54,915 nt of DNA, taken from assembly GCA_011523055.1 (NCBI GenBank), contig WTHQ01000039.1, forward strand, positions 155,524 to 210,438, read 5' to 3'. The notes under the pieces were generated by a model. The model had not been told where the DNA came from, made no database searches, and saw nothing but the letters and a program-made list of their open reading frames with translations. Origin of the DNA: Methanobacteriota archaeon. GTDB taxonomy: Archaea; Thermoplasmatota; Poseidoniia; Poseidoniales; Thalassarchaeaceae. The translations under genes were made by a program, and so were the position numbers. Positions 8,555-18,873 of this stretch are shown in pieces (positions within the stretch are counted from its first letter, which is position 1; the number at the start of each line of letters is the position of its first letter).

Positions 8555-10612
8555 TCAGAATAATTTGTCTCCAGCTTCCCAAACTTGTGACTTCACAATT
8601 TCTGAATCTACGATTCTGTGAGAACTCTCTTCTGGTTCGGGCGAATTGTCAATTTCGACGAATTCTTCTACCACTTCTTGGAGGCGTTCTTGTTTTCGAG
8701 CTTCCTCAAGCAGAGTCTCGTCTATTTTCTCGGCCCCGATTATCTCGCCGTTACCTCTGTAGAATATTTCAGCTTCTTTCCAATCCCCTTTGTTTAAACC
8801 ACTCACTGAGAAGCTAATCATGGCCATGTCCCCCGGATTAATTGCATCCAATCTCCAGGCCCACAACCCTCTAGCTTCTTTCCTCCCGCCCCTCTCATTA
8901 TGTGTCATGCGAGTGGACTTGTCTTCCGGCCATTTTGCGATAATCGTGTAGGCTCTAGCTCTTGCTGTGTAGTTGAATATCTTTATCGAGCATTTCGCAA
9001 CTTTTTCCTTTTGATCCCACACCACCTCTTCCTCGCAGAAAACTGCATTCATTATTTTGGTTATAATGGGGGATAAATCTGGGGTTTCCCTACCAAGCAT
9101 TGATGATGATTTGGAGGCTATTTCTGGAAGAATTTTGTTTATTAGGTCGAATTTCTCTCTGGATTTCTCCCTCTGTCCTACACGTTTCCTGTGGCTTTGT
9201 AGGCCCCTGCCAACTTCGAATAGTGCCCTGCGCAACTCATCAAAGACCTCCTCATTATCGGATACAGCCTCCTTTGCCTCACTCGTGAATTGTACATTGG
9301 TGGAGGCAAGGTGAACAAGAATCGCAGCCGGACCTTTGGGAACCCCCTTCCCACCAGTTTGCTCAAGACCGTATCTTCTCCAGTCTATCGACTCAATTGC
9401 TTTGGTCAGCAAGCAACCACCTTGTTGATACATCAAAGGCACCCGATTTGCGAATCGAAGCAACTCTACTGTCCCATCAGATGGTAAATCCCCACCGAAT
9501 ACCAGTCCAACTTCTACTTGAAACGGGTTTCCTTGGCTGACTGAGGGATTGCGTGTCACCGTTGCTGCGTATCTGGAATCGATGGCCTTCTCCAATCCCT
9601 TTTTGATCAATAAATCTTCTATTGGAGAAAGGCAGTCTACCGGAGGCGATTGGATCTTAACCGCCATGAACGCGGCTAGGAGGCTTTGTATGGCGTCTAC
9701 AGGTAGACCCGACGGACGCCTCTTCTCATCTAGATTAGCATGCTCGAGGATCTTCTTTGCGACCAAGGGAGATACCTTTTCAAACTCTTTTCGCAAGAAG
9801 GATTTGACATTCCTTTCTTTAGTATCTTTCAACATGCGCTGCAAGGTTCCAAATTGCATGCCATGTGGGTGTGGCTTTATCTCAACTACCGGTCGAGGCA
9901 ACCTGCTTGTAGTTCTAATCCACTCGCCCTCATCCACTATCTCTCCTTCCTTACCTATTACCCTCAGTCGTATAGTGGCATGTGGATTGACGATCGATGT
10001 CATCCTTAGGTACTGATGCACTGATTGACGGCCACGTTGGTATTTTGCAGCCATAACTGTCCTGATTCGTAGCCCATGATGGGTTTTCATCCCGCTTTCC
10101 TCGAACCATTCTTCAAGAGGAATCCTTTCTTCGTTGGATTTCAAAGCTCGATTGTTCTTTGTGTCTAAAGCGAGATCGACTTTCACCGCCGTCGACTCAG
10201 CCTCAATTTTGGAAATAACGGTAGTCGTGGACCCAGTGGTGAGCTGAGAATACATCACCACTCCAGTTATGCCAATGCCCTGTTGCCCCCTTGTTTGCCT
10301 GATTGCGTGGAATCGAGACCCAAGCAGGAATTTACCAAATACATTCGCGATAGAGTCTCTTGGTATTCCCGGACCATTGTCCTGAGTCACCAGTTCTAAT
10401 TTCCCTCCCTCAATCCGTCTGATTAGAACATCAATGTCTGGCAGAATGCGGCCCTCTTCGCAAGCATCAAGTGAATTATCCACTGCCTCTTTGACAGCTG
10501 TGATGATCGCCCTCTGATGTGTGTCGAAACCAAGAAAGTGCTTGTTCTTCTCGAAGAATTCACTGATGGAAATCTGTTTTTGCTTATTTGCGATCCTTTG
10601 AGCTTTGTCCAT
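8555..10612 (-). CDS. top6B: DNA topoisomerase VI subunit B (GHKL ATPase)
   Basis: This is the ATP-binding subunit of topoisomerase VI, 685 residues. The GHKL fold shows its N-box (KEAVDNSLDACEEG, about residues 39-53), the ATP-lid Gly motifs (TQDNGPGIP and GQQGIGITG) and a transducer domain with the expected Lys-containing segment around GTLQRML and later blocks. The C-terminal ~200 residues form the Ig-like stalk seen in methanogen-type subunits plus a charged tail ending at the stop shared closely with topoVI A. The ATG at 10612 opens with MDKAQRIANKQKQISISEFF, matching the family start. A TATA-like gattttaacc lies far upstream near 10745, in a 149-base gap that holds no other gene. Confidence 0.96.
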   Translation of the reverse strand: MDKAQRIANKQKQISISEFFEKNKHFLGFDTHQRAIITAVKEAVDNSLDACEEGRILPDIDVLIRRIEGGKLELVTQDNGPGIPRDSIANVFGKFLLGSRFHAIRQTRGQQGIGITGVVMYSQLTTGSTTTVISKIEAESTAVKVDLALDTKNNRALKSNEERIPLEEWFEESGMKTHHGLRIRTVMAAKYQRGRQSVHQYLRMTSIVNPHATIRLRVIGKEGEIVDEGEWIRTTSRLPRPVVEIKPHPHGMQFGTLQRMLKDTKERNVKSFLRKEFEKVSPLVAKKILEHANLDEKRRPSGLPVDAIQSLLAAFMAVKIQSPPVDCLSPIEDLLIKKGLEKAIDSRYAATVTRNPSVSQGNPFQVEVGLVFGGDLPSDGTVELLRFANRVPLMYQQGGCLLTKAIESIDWRRYGLEQTGGKGVPKGPAAILVHLASTNVQFTSEAKEAVSDNEEVFDELRRALFEVGRGLQSHRKRVGQREKSREKFDLINKILPEIASKSSSMLGRETPDLSPIITKIMNAVFCEEEVVWDQKEKVAKCSIKIFNYTARARAYTIIAKWPEDKSTRMTHNERGGRKEARGLWAWRLDAINPGDMAMISFSVSGLNKGDWKEAEIFYRGNGEIIGAEKIDETLLEEARKQERLQEVVEEFVEIDNSPEPEESSHRIVDSEIVKSQVWEAGDKLF

Positions 10613-10761
10613 CTGGCCACCATCCTCCCAGGTCCTCCCAATGTCCCAATGACATGGGGCCTGTTGTCGGTATGGAGCCCACCCAGTCAGATAGCACTTA
10701 GAGCATGCCCTCAGAGTTATGACTCCAATGGCAAAGTCATGGGTTAAAATCGACGTTCAAG

Positions 10762-12750
10762 TCAATCGAAGAGATCGGGACGCCATGCAGATATCTTTCC
10801 AGTGAATGCACTCGCCATGACCGTTAGTGGGCTGGCTAAGTACAATTTGCCCGGACCTGACCGGCCTTGGAAATTCCTGTTTATTGCAGAAACCGTGACC
10901 TCTTCCGGGTTATTGGAAATTCCAGGTCCTGCTCCGATACACGCGCCACAGCCGGGATCAATCAATTTGACCCCAGCCCTTTCAAACATCTCTGACCAGC
11001 CTTTCTTCTCGGAGAATTCTTTTACTGCTCTGGATCCAAATTGTATGTAGCAATCCACACCATCAGCAATCTTGATTCCAGCATTCAATGCGGCTTCCGT
11101 GACTTTGGCATAGTACGCGAAGTCGTCGTCCTTGCCAGCCGTACAAGAACCTGCATACGCTATGTCAATGGAAACCTCTCCTATGTCTTCTATGTAGGCT
11201 CCATTGGTTGGGTCTGAAGGGATTCCCATATTCGGGTTGCCAGGGTGTGCGACCATCGGTTTGATGTCATTTAGGTGAATTTGATGAATGCCGCCGTGAT
11301 ATTGGGCATCTAGGTCGGGAAGGACAAATGAAGACCTGATTTGTTCTTCGCTAAGCCCCCTCCTCCGCTCCATTAGCCAATTTACTGTAGCATCATCGGG
11401 CTCACATATTCCCGTTTTTGCGCTACACTCAGTCGCCATGTTACACAGGGTCGCTCGCTCATCCATGGACAGTGAACTCAGACCGGGTCCTCCGAATTCC
11501 ATGGAACGGTCAAGTGTGTCTGAATTCTTGGCATAGTTCCACAGAATGTGTAGAATCACATCTTTTGCCGTACATCCAGGATCCAACTCTCCTGTAAACT
11601 CAAATCGAATGCTTTCCGGTACTTTCACGAAAGCAAATTGATTGTGTACCAGATTGGCATATTCCGTCGATCCTACGCCATAAGTGAGCGCATTGGAGGC
11701 CCCACCCATGCAGGTGTGGCTGTCTGTGGCCTGAATGAAATCCCCCACATCGATGAATTCCTCTCTAGCGACCTGATGACAAATTCCAGGGCTTACTCCA
11801 TTCTCAGCAGAGTAATCCCTTACTCCAGTGTGCCTTTGGAACTCTTTCTGCAGATCCCTTAGTGTTTCTATTTTTGATACGAAGGGACCGTACCTCGGTA
11901 TGTCTGTAGCGTACAGGAGGTGATCTTCGAATACAGCAAACTTCGATGGATTGGCTATCGTATAGTCGGATCCATACTCTGCAGACAGAAAAGTATGGAC
12001 TTGAGCAGTCGTGTATTCATGTGAGTAGCCTCCATCAACGGAAGCTAGCACAGCATCGCCAGGAGAAACATAGCAGTCACCCTCTTCATTGCTAATCAGC
12101 TTCTTCGCAACTATCTTTTCTGCCATCGTCATAGGTCGGGGCTTCTTTGAAACGGCCGGTAACTCGATCAAACCCTCTCGCAATTTCTTGGCAAAGGGGA
12201 GAATCCCTCCATTTTCTAGGATCAGCTTTGTCACATCATCGTACTTTCTTGTGAACTCATCAAGGGGAATCGCCTCTCCTTCTTGCAATCTCGTCAAGAG
12301 GGAATGATCCCCCATTATCTGCCCTAGATTTATGTTGTTGCGTTCATGGATGGGGGCGAAGGAAGCCGCAATTACAATGCGTACCCCAGACCACCTCTCG
12401 CATTGAGGTGCGGTTTCTCTACTGCTCCCCGTCCCTTTTCTGTGTCCACTGACAATTACCTCAAACCCTCCATTTTTCAACGCTCCAGGTTTGAAGATTC
12501 TCTCACCGTCTTGTAATAGGCCTGCATATGCGTTTTCAGCAATATCGGCAGGCTCGTGGTCGAAGCACACCCATGCCGGAGTCATGACGTCAGTGTTGAT
12601 ATCGTCTAGTAGATCATCGACTTCTAAGTCGTTCATGGATAAATCAAGTCCTTCGTAGAGTTGGGCTCTGATGAGAGAAAGATCCTTTGTTAGGAATAGC
12701 ACTCTTGCTCCGGGAGATAGGGAAATCATCTGTGGTGGCCACGCGTCCAT
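10762..12750 (-). CDS. Aconitase-family hydro-lyase with swivel domain at the N-terminus
   Basis: The 662-residue protein contains both halves of the aconitase/isopropylmalate dehydratase superfamily in one chain. The swivel (LeuD-like) domain comes first (about residues 30-190, with GHRKGTGSSRE), then the LeuC-like catalytic domains (about 215-660). The Fe-S ligands are seen as GSCTAGK and DPGCGACIG, and the TDSHTCMGGA block is present. Domain order resembles bacterial AcnB without its HEAT domain rather than AcnA or mitochondrial aconitase. An ordinary aconitase role (citrate to isocitrate) is likely because isocitrate dehydrogenase is nearby and no leucine-pathway gene is in view, but a homoaconitase or methylaconitate activity cannot be excluded. 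The ATG at 12750 is preceded by a good aggggag ribosome site. Confidence 0.88.
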   Translation of the reverse strand: MDAWPPQMISLSPGARVLFLTKDLSLIRAQLYEGLDLSMNDLEVDDLLDDINTDVMTPAWVCFDHEPADIAENAYAGLLQDGERIFKPGALKNGGFEVIVSGHRKGTGSSRETAPQCERWSGVRIVIAASFAPIHERNNINLGQIMGDHSLLTRLQEGEAIPLDEFTRKYDDVTKLILENGGILPFAKKLREGLIELPAVSKKPRPMTMAEKIVAKKLISNEEGDCYVSPGDAVLASVDGGYSHEYTTAQVHTFLSAEYGSDYTIANPSKFAVFEDHLLYATDIPRYGPFVSKIETLRDLQKEFQRHTGVRDYSAENGVSPGICHQVAREEFIDVGDFIQATDSHTCMGGASNALTYGVGSTEYANLVHNQFAFVKVPESIRFEFTGELDPGCTAKDVILHILWNYAKNSDTLDRSMEFGGPGLSSLSMDERATLCNMATECSAKTGICEPDDATVNWLMERRRGLSEEQIRSSFVLPDLDAQYHGGIHQIHLNDIKPMVAHPGNPNMGIPSDPTNGAYIEDIGEVSIDIAYAGSCTAGKDDDFAYYAKVTEAALNAGIKIADGVDCYIQFGSRAVKEFSEKKGWSEMFERAGVKLIDPGCGACIGAGPGISNNPEEVTVSAINRNFQGRSGPGKLYLASPLTVMASAFTGKISAWRPDLFD

Positions 12751-12837
12751 GTGTCTCCCCTGGACCCGACTGGGGAAGGAGGGTTATGATGCCAGCGGGG
12801 AAGTGAGGGAAGAATACGAATTCAATTTATAGTTAGA

Positions 12838-12845
12838 TTTATAAG
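12838..12845 (+). promoter_or_regulatory. TATA box of the TFB gene
   Basis: The element tttataag, in an AT-rich stretch (ttatagttagatttataagag), lies about 37-44 bases upstream of the TFB start, putting transcription start near 12868-12872 with a short leader that includes the aggtgg ribosome site. Confidence 0.6.
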
Positions 12846-12881
12846 AGTTGGAAAACGAAGATTATAATGCTTTAGGTGGCT

Positions 12882-13811
12882 ATGATGTCAGAGTACTTGG
12901 TTGAAGACATAGTGAAATGTGATGAGTGTAGTAGTAGGAACTTAACACGTGACGAGACCCGCGGCGAGGTAGTTTGTGACGATTGTGGACTTGTGTTAGA
13001 AGACAAAGTAATCGATCAGGGTGCTGAGTGGCGTGTATTCAGCCCTGAACAGGGCGATCAGAGAGCAAGAACCGGGGCTCCTATGACCGTCATGCTCCAC
13101 GATAAGGGACTTTCGACTGACATTGATTGGCAAAACAAGGACTACTCTGGCAAGACGATATCAAGTCGATACAGATCCCAATTCTACCGCATGAGAAAGT
13201 GGCAGAAGAGATCCAGAGTCTCAAACGCTACCGAGAGGAATCTTGCAATGGCACTTGCTGAGCTAGATAGGATGGCTAGCCGATTGGATTTACCCAAGAC
13301 CATCCGAGAAACCGCAGCAGTGAATTACAAGAAAGCCGTGGAGAAGAGGCTCATCCGAGGACGCTCCATAGAAGGTGTCGCAGCAGCCTCTCTGTACGCT
13401 GCATGCCGCCAATGTAACAACCCAAGGACTCTCGACGAGATCGGTGAGGCTAGTAGGACAGGTAGAAAGGAAATAGGCCGGACTTACAGGTTTATGGTCC
13501 GAGAACTGAAAATGAAAATCCCCCCAACCAAACCAGAGGACTATATTCCTAGGTTCTGCTCGGGATTAGACTTGGATGCGGAAGTGCAATCAAAGGCCTA
13601 TGAGCTTATACAGAAAGCACAAGAAAAGGAACTTACGAGTGGTAGAGGCCCAACGGGGATAGCAGCGTCGATCATCTACATTTCCAGTGTATTGTGCGGA
13701 AAGAGAAGGACACAGAGAGAGGTTGCCGAGGTAGCTGGGGTCACTGAGGTGACAATAAGAAACAGGTACAAGGAACTGATTCAGAACCTAAATATCGAAT
13801 TAGAGATATGA
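12882..13811 (+). CDS. tfb: Transcription initiation factor TFB
   Basis: This is archaeal TFIIB, which bridges TBP on the TATA box and RNA polymerase. An N-terminal zinc ribbon (CDEC...CDDC, about residues 10-32) is followed by the B-finger region (residues 40-60, GAEWRVF) and two cyclin repeats (about 105-200 and 205-300), the second carrying the helix-turn-helix that reads the BRE ([20 protein letters not shown]). About 309 residues is the normal length. The start is put at the ATG at 12882, five bases after aggtgg; a second ATG follows at once and a GTG precedes at 12876. Its stop overlaps the start of the next gene in ATGA, so the two are translationally coupled. Confidence 0.96.
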   Translation: MMSEYLVEDIVKCDECSSRNLTRDETRGEVVCDDCGLVLEDKVIDQGAEWRVFSPEQGDQRARTGAPMTVMLHDKGLSTDIDWQNKDYSGKTISSRYRSQFYRMRKWQKRSRVSNATERNLAMALAELDRMASRLDLPKTIRETAAVNYKKAVEKRLIRGRSIEGVAAASLYAACRQCNNPRTLDEIGEASRTGRKEIGRTYRFMVRELKMKIPPTKPEDYIPRFCSGLDLDAEVQSKAYELIQKAQEKELTSGRGPTGIAASIIYISSVLCGKRRTQREVAEVAGVTEVTIRNRYKELIQNLNIELEI

Positions 13812-15070
13812 CATCCGGTGCCAGAATGCGCCGTCGGGACCCTGAGAACTTAGTTCACGAGGAAACTGGCAAGTTGATAGAGAAATCAATCTTCCTCGCA
13901 TGGTCGAGTTTCAATATTCCTGACCCAATCTACGAGCTGCCTGATTTCCCAGCGATTAGGCCAAGTGGGGCGCTAACCTTGATTCAACAAGGACTCGGAC
14001 TACATTCCGCTGACATGATGGGGTTCAGACTCAGACTAGAAAACAGCGTCAGCGAGCACTATCGTATGGTACCAGGACACTTTGATGAAGATGAGAGGCG
14101 CTTGTCTTGGATGTCAAAAAACATCAGCCTCCTGGCAGATGATGTTTGCACAAAGACTGCTTCAGACTGGTTAGAATTAGCCCTCGATGAAAATCACTCT
14201 GATGCAGATCGATGGTATCTTGGATATTCCTTACTTGCAGGCAGAATTCTATGTGGCTCTGAGTCTGCGTCTTCAAATCAATCGATCCCGCTCGCAATTG
14301 CCTTTGGTGGTTTTGCAAATGACAACATGAGAGAAGCCCCTCATCCCTCTGGCATCAACGCAATAAATTGCCTGTTTGATGCTTCGGAACAATCAGAGCA
14401 CTCCTCATCATTGGATTCTTGGATCTCAATCCTCGCAACTCACGAATCAGTATCTAGCATGCTTAGCATTTCAAATCGCGCTGCTGATCGCTTGATACAG
14501 GAGAGAAAAAAAGCCTCAATTGAATGTATGAGTGCCTTGGTACAACTGATACCTCATGATATAGACTCAGCCTCGCACGGGATCAATAGAGTCGTTAATG
14601 AAGGCGGTAAATCAGCTAAATTACTGGTGGCGAAGAACCTTGATTCAATTGCAGGTAGAGATTGGAGATTGGGTTTGGACTTGTACGACCAACTATCAAC
14701 GACATCCGATGATGAAATACTGTATATCCTAGCCTCATACCTCTATTCACTTTGCCATGATGATCCTTCCTTGTTCCAAATCAGAGCGTTGAACCTAATT
14801 GAAATCGGGAACGACAAGGTTACCAGGAGGTTAATTGAGTCTGGTTTCAGAGGATATCTAGATCGCAACCCAAGCGATGATCACTCACTTTTAGCTATGG
14901 CTTGGAACCACGGCGGACCTCTAACAAGGTCACGATTGAAGGGCCTCATCTTCCAGCAGAAAAAGGCATCAAAACACGGTTTCGAGAAGACCCTTTCACG
15001 GATTGCCGAAATCTCAGAATCCCAGGGCAGAATCCTGTCTGAGTACATACTGGGCCGCGAAACTTCCTGA
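13808..15070 (+). CDS. Unknown helical protein coupled to TFB
   Basis: I do not recognise this 420-residue protein. It is almost entirely predicted alpha-helix, with weakly repeating Leu/Ala pairs resembling HEAT or ARM-type solenoids, for example around residues 190-330. There is no signal peptide, membrane segment or catalytic motif. Its ATG overlaps the TFB stop (ATGA), so it is made from the same transcript and probably in fixed ratio with TFB. A role as a helical scaffold is inference. It ends three bases before the convergent RNR gene stop. Confidence 0.75.
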   Translation: MTSGARMRRRDPENLVHEETGKLIEKSIFLAWSSFNIPDPIYELPDFPAIRPSGALTLIQQGLGLHSADMMGFRLRLENSVSEHYRMVPGHFDEDERRLSWMSKNISLLADDVCTKTASDWLELALDENHSDADRWYLGYSLLAGRILCGSESASSNQSIPLAIAFGGFANDNMREAPHPSGINAINCLFDASEQSEHSSSLDSWISILATHESVSSMLSISNRAADRLIQERKKASIECMSALVQLIPHDIDSASHGINRVVNEGGKSAKLLVAKNLDSIAGRDWRLGLDLYDQLSTTSDDEILYILASYLYSLCHDDPSLFQIRALNLIEIGNDKVTRRLIESGFRGYLDRNPSDDHSLLAMAWNHGGPLTRSRLKGLIFQQKKASKHGFEKTLSRIAEISESQGRILSEYILGRETS

Positions 15071-15073
15071 TCA

Positions 15074-18000
15074 TCAAGAACATCCGGTGGTGGAGCCACA
15101 GGCATTGCACTTCAGACATGTTCCATTTCTCACCATTTGACTACTTCCGCATTCATCGCAGATGTCTCCAGTGAAACCCCTTTCCCTAGCCAATCTTCTT
15201 GTCTTCGTGACCTCGTCTTCTTCTGCTTCCATGGTCGAGGAAGTGAGCGTCATCTGTACTTCTCTCTTCTCACCTTGGTGTCGGACTAGCCCATCGTCTG
15301 TGGGGACCGGCCTGCTGATTGAAGTCGCCTCAAGATCTTCCTCAGATACATGTGCCAAATCATTTCTGTCTAGATACTGGATAGCGAGCTCTCTGAAAAT
15401 ATAATCGACGATGCTAGTGGACATCTTTACTCTTCCACTGCCTCCCTGGACCATTCCACTCGGCTCGAACTTTTGGAATGTGAATGACTTGACAAACGCG
15501 TCTAGTGGCACACCATACTGCAAGCCAATTGAAACCGCTATTGCAAATTGGTTCAGCATTGACCTCCAAGCTGCACCCTCCTTCGATGTCGTGATCATGA
15601 TTTCACCCAATCTCCCATCTTCATATTCACTCGATGTGAGGTAAACTGTGTGTCCTCCGACGCGAGACTTCGTGGTCTTCGATGTACGAACATCTGGCAG
15701 GGCCTTCCTAGCAGCAATGAAACTCTGCACGACATTCTCTGCGATTGGCCTCGCTAGGTCATCTGGGACTGGTATCGCTTTGACGGCATCTTCAACCATG
15801 TCCCCAACCGTCCCAGAGGAATCCTCTTCCTCAAGTATCGATGTATCGACTATTTGGCTCATCAGTGGTTGCGATAGCTTACTTCCATCTCGATACACAG
15901 CGCATGCCTTGTTCATAGTGCTGTGACTTAGCTCATATGCCTCGCGAATATCGTCAATCGATGCTGATGCAGGCATGTTGATCGTCTTGGAAATTGCACC
16001 AGAGATAAACGGCTGAGCAGCGGCCATCATTAGAACATGGGCCTGCCAGTCAATCGATCTTGTGCCATGCTTGCCACAAGGGGTCGCGCAATCAAACACG
16101 GGAAGATGCTCTTTCTTTAGCCCCGGCGCTCCCTCAATACTACCGTATCCGAAGATCATATCATTCGCCTGGTCGATCTCTTCGGGAGAGAGGCCAATGT
16201 GCGACAACGTGTCAAAGAATACATTCTGACAATCCTCGTCGGTCATTGCCAAGACATCTTTGCAAAAGTCCTCTCCCAACACGGATGGGGAGAAGGCCGA
16301 TCTGATGTCAAAGACATCAGGCATTGAGGACTCAATCTTTGAGAGGACCTCATCGGTAAATCCCTTCTCCTTGAGATCGATGGGATCAAGACCAGGGCTG
16401 CCTGAGAGTCGGCCAGTGCCCATTATGTGGTCAACGATTGCAGTGACCTCTGAATCTGTATAGCCCAAGCGCTTCAATGCACTTGGAACTCCTCTGTTGA
16501 TTATTCTGAGTGTGCCCCCACCGGCCAGTTGCTTGTATTGAACTAGTGAGAACTGAGGCTCAACGCCAGTCGTATCTGCAGCCATGACCAAGCCAATGGT
16601 CCCGGTTGGAGCGATCACTGTCGTCTGCGCATTTCTGTACCCGAATTCCTCTCCTCCTTGTACTGCTCGATCCCAAGCTGATTTGGCAGCATCCAAGAGG
16701 TCGCTGGGGCAACGCTTCGCATCTATGCCCATCGGGGTTATTGTGAGCCCCTCATATTCACTTCCATTGGCATTGTATGCGGCTCTTCTGTGGTTTCTCA
16801 TCACCTTGAGCATGTGATCTGCATTCTCCGCATATTTTGGGAATGGTCCGAGCGATCCTGCGAGCTCTGCTGAAGTGGCATAGGACTCGCCACACATGAT
16901 CGAGGTTAAGGCCCCACACACTGCGTATGCTCGGTCGTCCGCATAGGGCAACCCCATGTGCATCAGGAGTGAGCCCAAGTTGCAGTATCCTAGCCCCAGA
17001 GTTCTGTATTCGTATGACTTCCTTGCGATTTCCTCAGACGGGAACTGGGCCATTAGGACGCTTATCTCAAGCGTCATCGTCCACAACCTCACACTATGTT
17101 GGAATGCAGATATGTCAAATTTCTGAGCTTCAGTATCGAAATAGTGCAATAGATTGATGCTGGCCAGGTTACAAGCAGTGTCATCCAGGAACATGTATTC
17201 CGAGCATGGGTTCGACCCATTGATCCGACCTCCCTCGGGACAGGTGTGCCATTCGTTTATGGTGGTGTCAAATTGGACTCCGGGATCAGCACACGCCCAA
17301 GCGGTGTATGCAACTTTGTCCCATAGCTCCTTCGCTGGCATGGACCTACAGGGTTCGGGTTCTCTACCACTCTCACTAGCACTCTTTAGCTCGGTTCGGT
17401 GATAGAGATTCCAGGTCCCATCATTCTCCAAAGCATCCATGAAGGAGTTAGGAACACGAACAGAGTTGTTAGAGTTTTGACCTGAAACGGTACCATAACC
17501 CTCTCCCTGCCAGTCTGTGTCCATCTTTTCAAAATGGATTGATTTCCACCCTTGCTCAGCGAGATCCAAGAATCTCTTGACATGTGAGTTGGGAACGTGG
17601 TTTTTCACGGCTTTGGCAGCAGCCTTCTTCAATTCAAGATTTGAATTCATGTCCAACTTGTCACCATCTCCGTCATAGCTCCATATCGCATCCATGATCG
17701 CATCTGCATGGGTTTGTAGCAGATTAGATCCAATAACCAATGCCGAAACCTTCTCTTCCTCCGATAGCTTCCAATCTATGTATTCCTCTATGTCGGGATG
17801 ATCTAGGTCTAATGTGACCATCTTTGCCGCTCTCCTTGTTGTGCCACCTGATTTTATGGCACCAGCGGCTCGATCCCCGATTTTGAGGAAGGATATCAGG
17901 CCACTGGACGTACCGCCTCCTGAGAGCGGCTCCCCGGAACCTCTTATGTTCGAGAAATTGGACCCCGTTCCAGAGCCGTATTTGAAGAGTAGAGCTTCTC

Positions 18001-18718
18001 TGTTCCACAATCCCATTATTGAGTCAGACCCACCGACCAATGAGTCTGAAACGGACTGAATGAAACAGGCGTGGGGCTGTGGGTGCTCATACGCATTTGT
18101 AGATGCCATCAATTCTCCTGTGGACGGATCTACATACCGATGCCCTTGGGCGGGCCCTTCTATGCCGTAGGCCCAATGCAATCCTGTGTTGAACCACTGC
18201 GGGCTGTTTGGTGCTGATCGCTGACTGGCAATCAAGTAACACATCTCATCGAAGTACGCCCTCGCATCAGCCTCGGCTTCAAAATAGCCATGCTTCCATC
18301 CCCAATACGTCCAGGTTCCCGCTAAGCGACGGAACAATTCTCTTCCATGACTTTCTCCGATATACCTCTTCTCGGGATCGAGTGCCTGCAACTTCTCATG
18401 GTCAGGAACACTCCTCTGTAGCCATGTCGGGACCCCCTTCTCTTTCACCTTCCTGAGTATCGCCGGAACTCCAGCCTTTCTCAGATACTTCTGAGCGAGT
18501 ACCTTTCCTGCCACTCCTGAGAAGCCAGAAGGCAATCTGACCTCATCTATGCGATGTGCAAGCGAACCATCCGCGTTTCGAATCTCGACGTCCATCTCAA
18601 TCCATTCGAATTGATCGAAGGGATCTTCTCCTACGGTCGTGAATCGTCTTTCAACGACTAACCCAGTTCCAATTGGTCCTTCCGAGTTCTTGCCTCCTTT
18701 CTCAGTTCTGGTTTGCAT
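15074..18718 (-). CDS. nrdJ: Class II (adenosylcobalamin-dependent) ribonucleotide reductase
   Basis: The enzyme makes deoxyribonucleotides with adenosylcobalamin as radical source. The long form (about 1214 residues) has the active-site blocks SAPNSPQWFNTGL, PHACFIQSV, FKYGSGTGSN, the C-containing NGSNPCSEY and the ATP/TIGLVMAADTTG region. The C-terminus carries a zinc-ribbon-like tail: CDEC...CLKC with terminal CGSTTGC, typical for the redox-active end of this subgroup. No intein is visible. The start is shown at the ATG at 18718 (ggag ten bases before); an ATG at 18739 is also possible. A TATA-like element sits at 18870-18861, leaving a leader of over 100 bases in which I see no cobalamin-riboswitch core. 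No other RNR is seen in the window; a cobalamin adenosyltransferase is at 27.2-27.8 kb. Confidence 0.95.
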   Translation of the reverse strand: MQTRTEKGGKNSEGPIGTGLVVERRFTTVGEDPFDQFEWIEMDVEIRNADGSLAHRIDEVRLPSGFSGVAGKVLAQKYLRKAGVPAILRKVKEKGVPTWLQRSVPDHEKLQALDPEKRYIGESHGRELFRRLAGTWTYWGWKHGYFEAEADARAYFDEMCYLIASQRSAPNSPQWFNTGLHWAYGIEGPAQGHRYVDPSTGELMASTNAYEHPQPHACFIQSVSDSLVGGSDSIMGLWNREALLFKYGSGTGSNFSNIRGSGEPLSGGGTSSGLISFLKIGDRAAGAIKSGGTTRRAAKMVTLDLDHPDIEEYIDWKLSEEEKVSALVIGSNLLQTHADAIMDAIWSYDGDGDKLDMNSNLELKKAAAKAVKNHVPNSHVKRFLDLAEQGWKSIHFEKMDTDWQGEGYGTVSGQNSNNSVRVPNSFMDALENDGTWNLYHRTELKSASESGREPEPCRSMPAKELWDKVAYTAWACADPGVQFDTTINEWHTCPEGGRINGSNPCSEYMFLDDTACNLASINLLHYFDTEAQKFDISAFQHSVRLWTMTLEISVLMAQFPSEEIARKSYEYRTLGLGYCNLGSLLMHMGLPYADDRAYAVCGALTSIMCGESYATSAELAGSLGPFPKYAENADHMLKVMRNHRRAAYNANGSEYEGLTITPMGIDAKRCPSDLLDAAKSAWDRAVQGGEEFGYRNAQTTVIAPTGTIGLVMAADTTGVEPQFSLVQYKQLAGGGTLRIINRGVPSALKRLGYTDSEVTAIVDHIMGTGRLSGSPGLDPIDLKEKGFTDEVLSKIESSMPDVFDIRSAFSPSVLGEDFCKDVLAMTDEDCQNVFFDTLSHIGLSPEEIDQANDMIFGYGSIEGAPGLKKEHLPVFDCATPCGKHGTRSIDWQAHVLMMAAAQPFISGAISKTINMPASASIDDIREAYELSHSTMNKACAVYRDGSKLSQPLMSQIVDTSILEEEDSSGTVGDMVEDAVKAIPVPDDLARPIAENVVQSFIAARKALPDVRTSKTTKSRVGGHTVYLTSSEYEDGRLGEIMITTSKEGAAWRSMLNQFAIAVSIGLQYGVPLDAFVKSFTFQKFEPSGMVQGGSGRVKMSTSIVDYIFRELAIQYLDRNDLAHVSEEDLEATSISRPVPTDDGLVRHQGEKREVQMTLTSSTMEAEEDEVTKTRRLARERGFTGDICDECGSSQMVRNGTCLKCNACGSTTGCS

Positions 18719-18860
18719 GGGGTAGCATCTCCTAGTCATTCCCGCCCCTATGGACAGAGCGAGGGACTCAATATCGACGCTGGAGGGTGTTTAATGGTTC
18801 TCCAAAGGAAACCTAGGTTCATCACGATTACAGAAGGCATTTTTCCGTTAGAATAGCACT

Positions 18861-18870
18861 AAAAATATAC
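18861..18870 (-). promoter_or_regulatory. Probable TATA box of the RNR gene
   Basis: On the minus strand the sequence gtatattttt lies between the OsmC-like gene stop and the RNR start. It is the only clear TATA-like element there and implies a leader of about 115 bases. Confidence 0.4.
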
Positions 18871-18873
18871 TTT

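Noticed and set aside
10613-10761. A small gene in the gap between topoVI B and the aconitase-family gene
   Set aside because: Short frames there lack ribosome sites and similarity; the gap shows only a TATA-like element.
18740-18860. Cobalamin riboswitch before the RNR gene
   Set aside because: The leader is too short for a classical one and the conserved GCCACTG box is absent.
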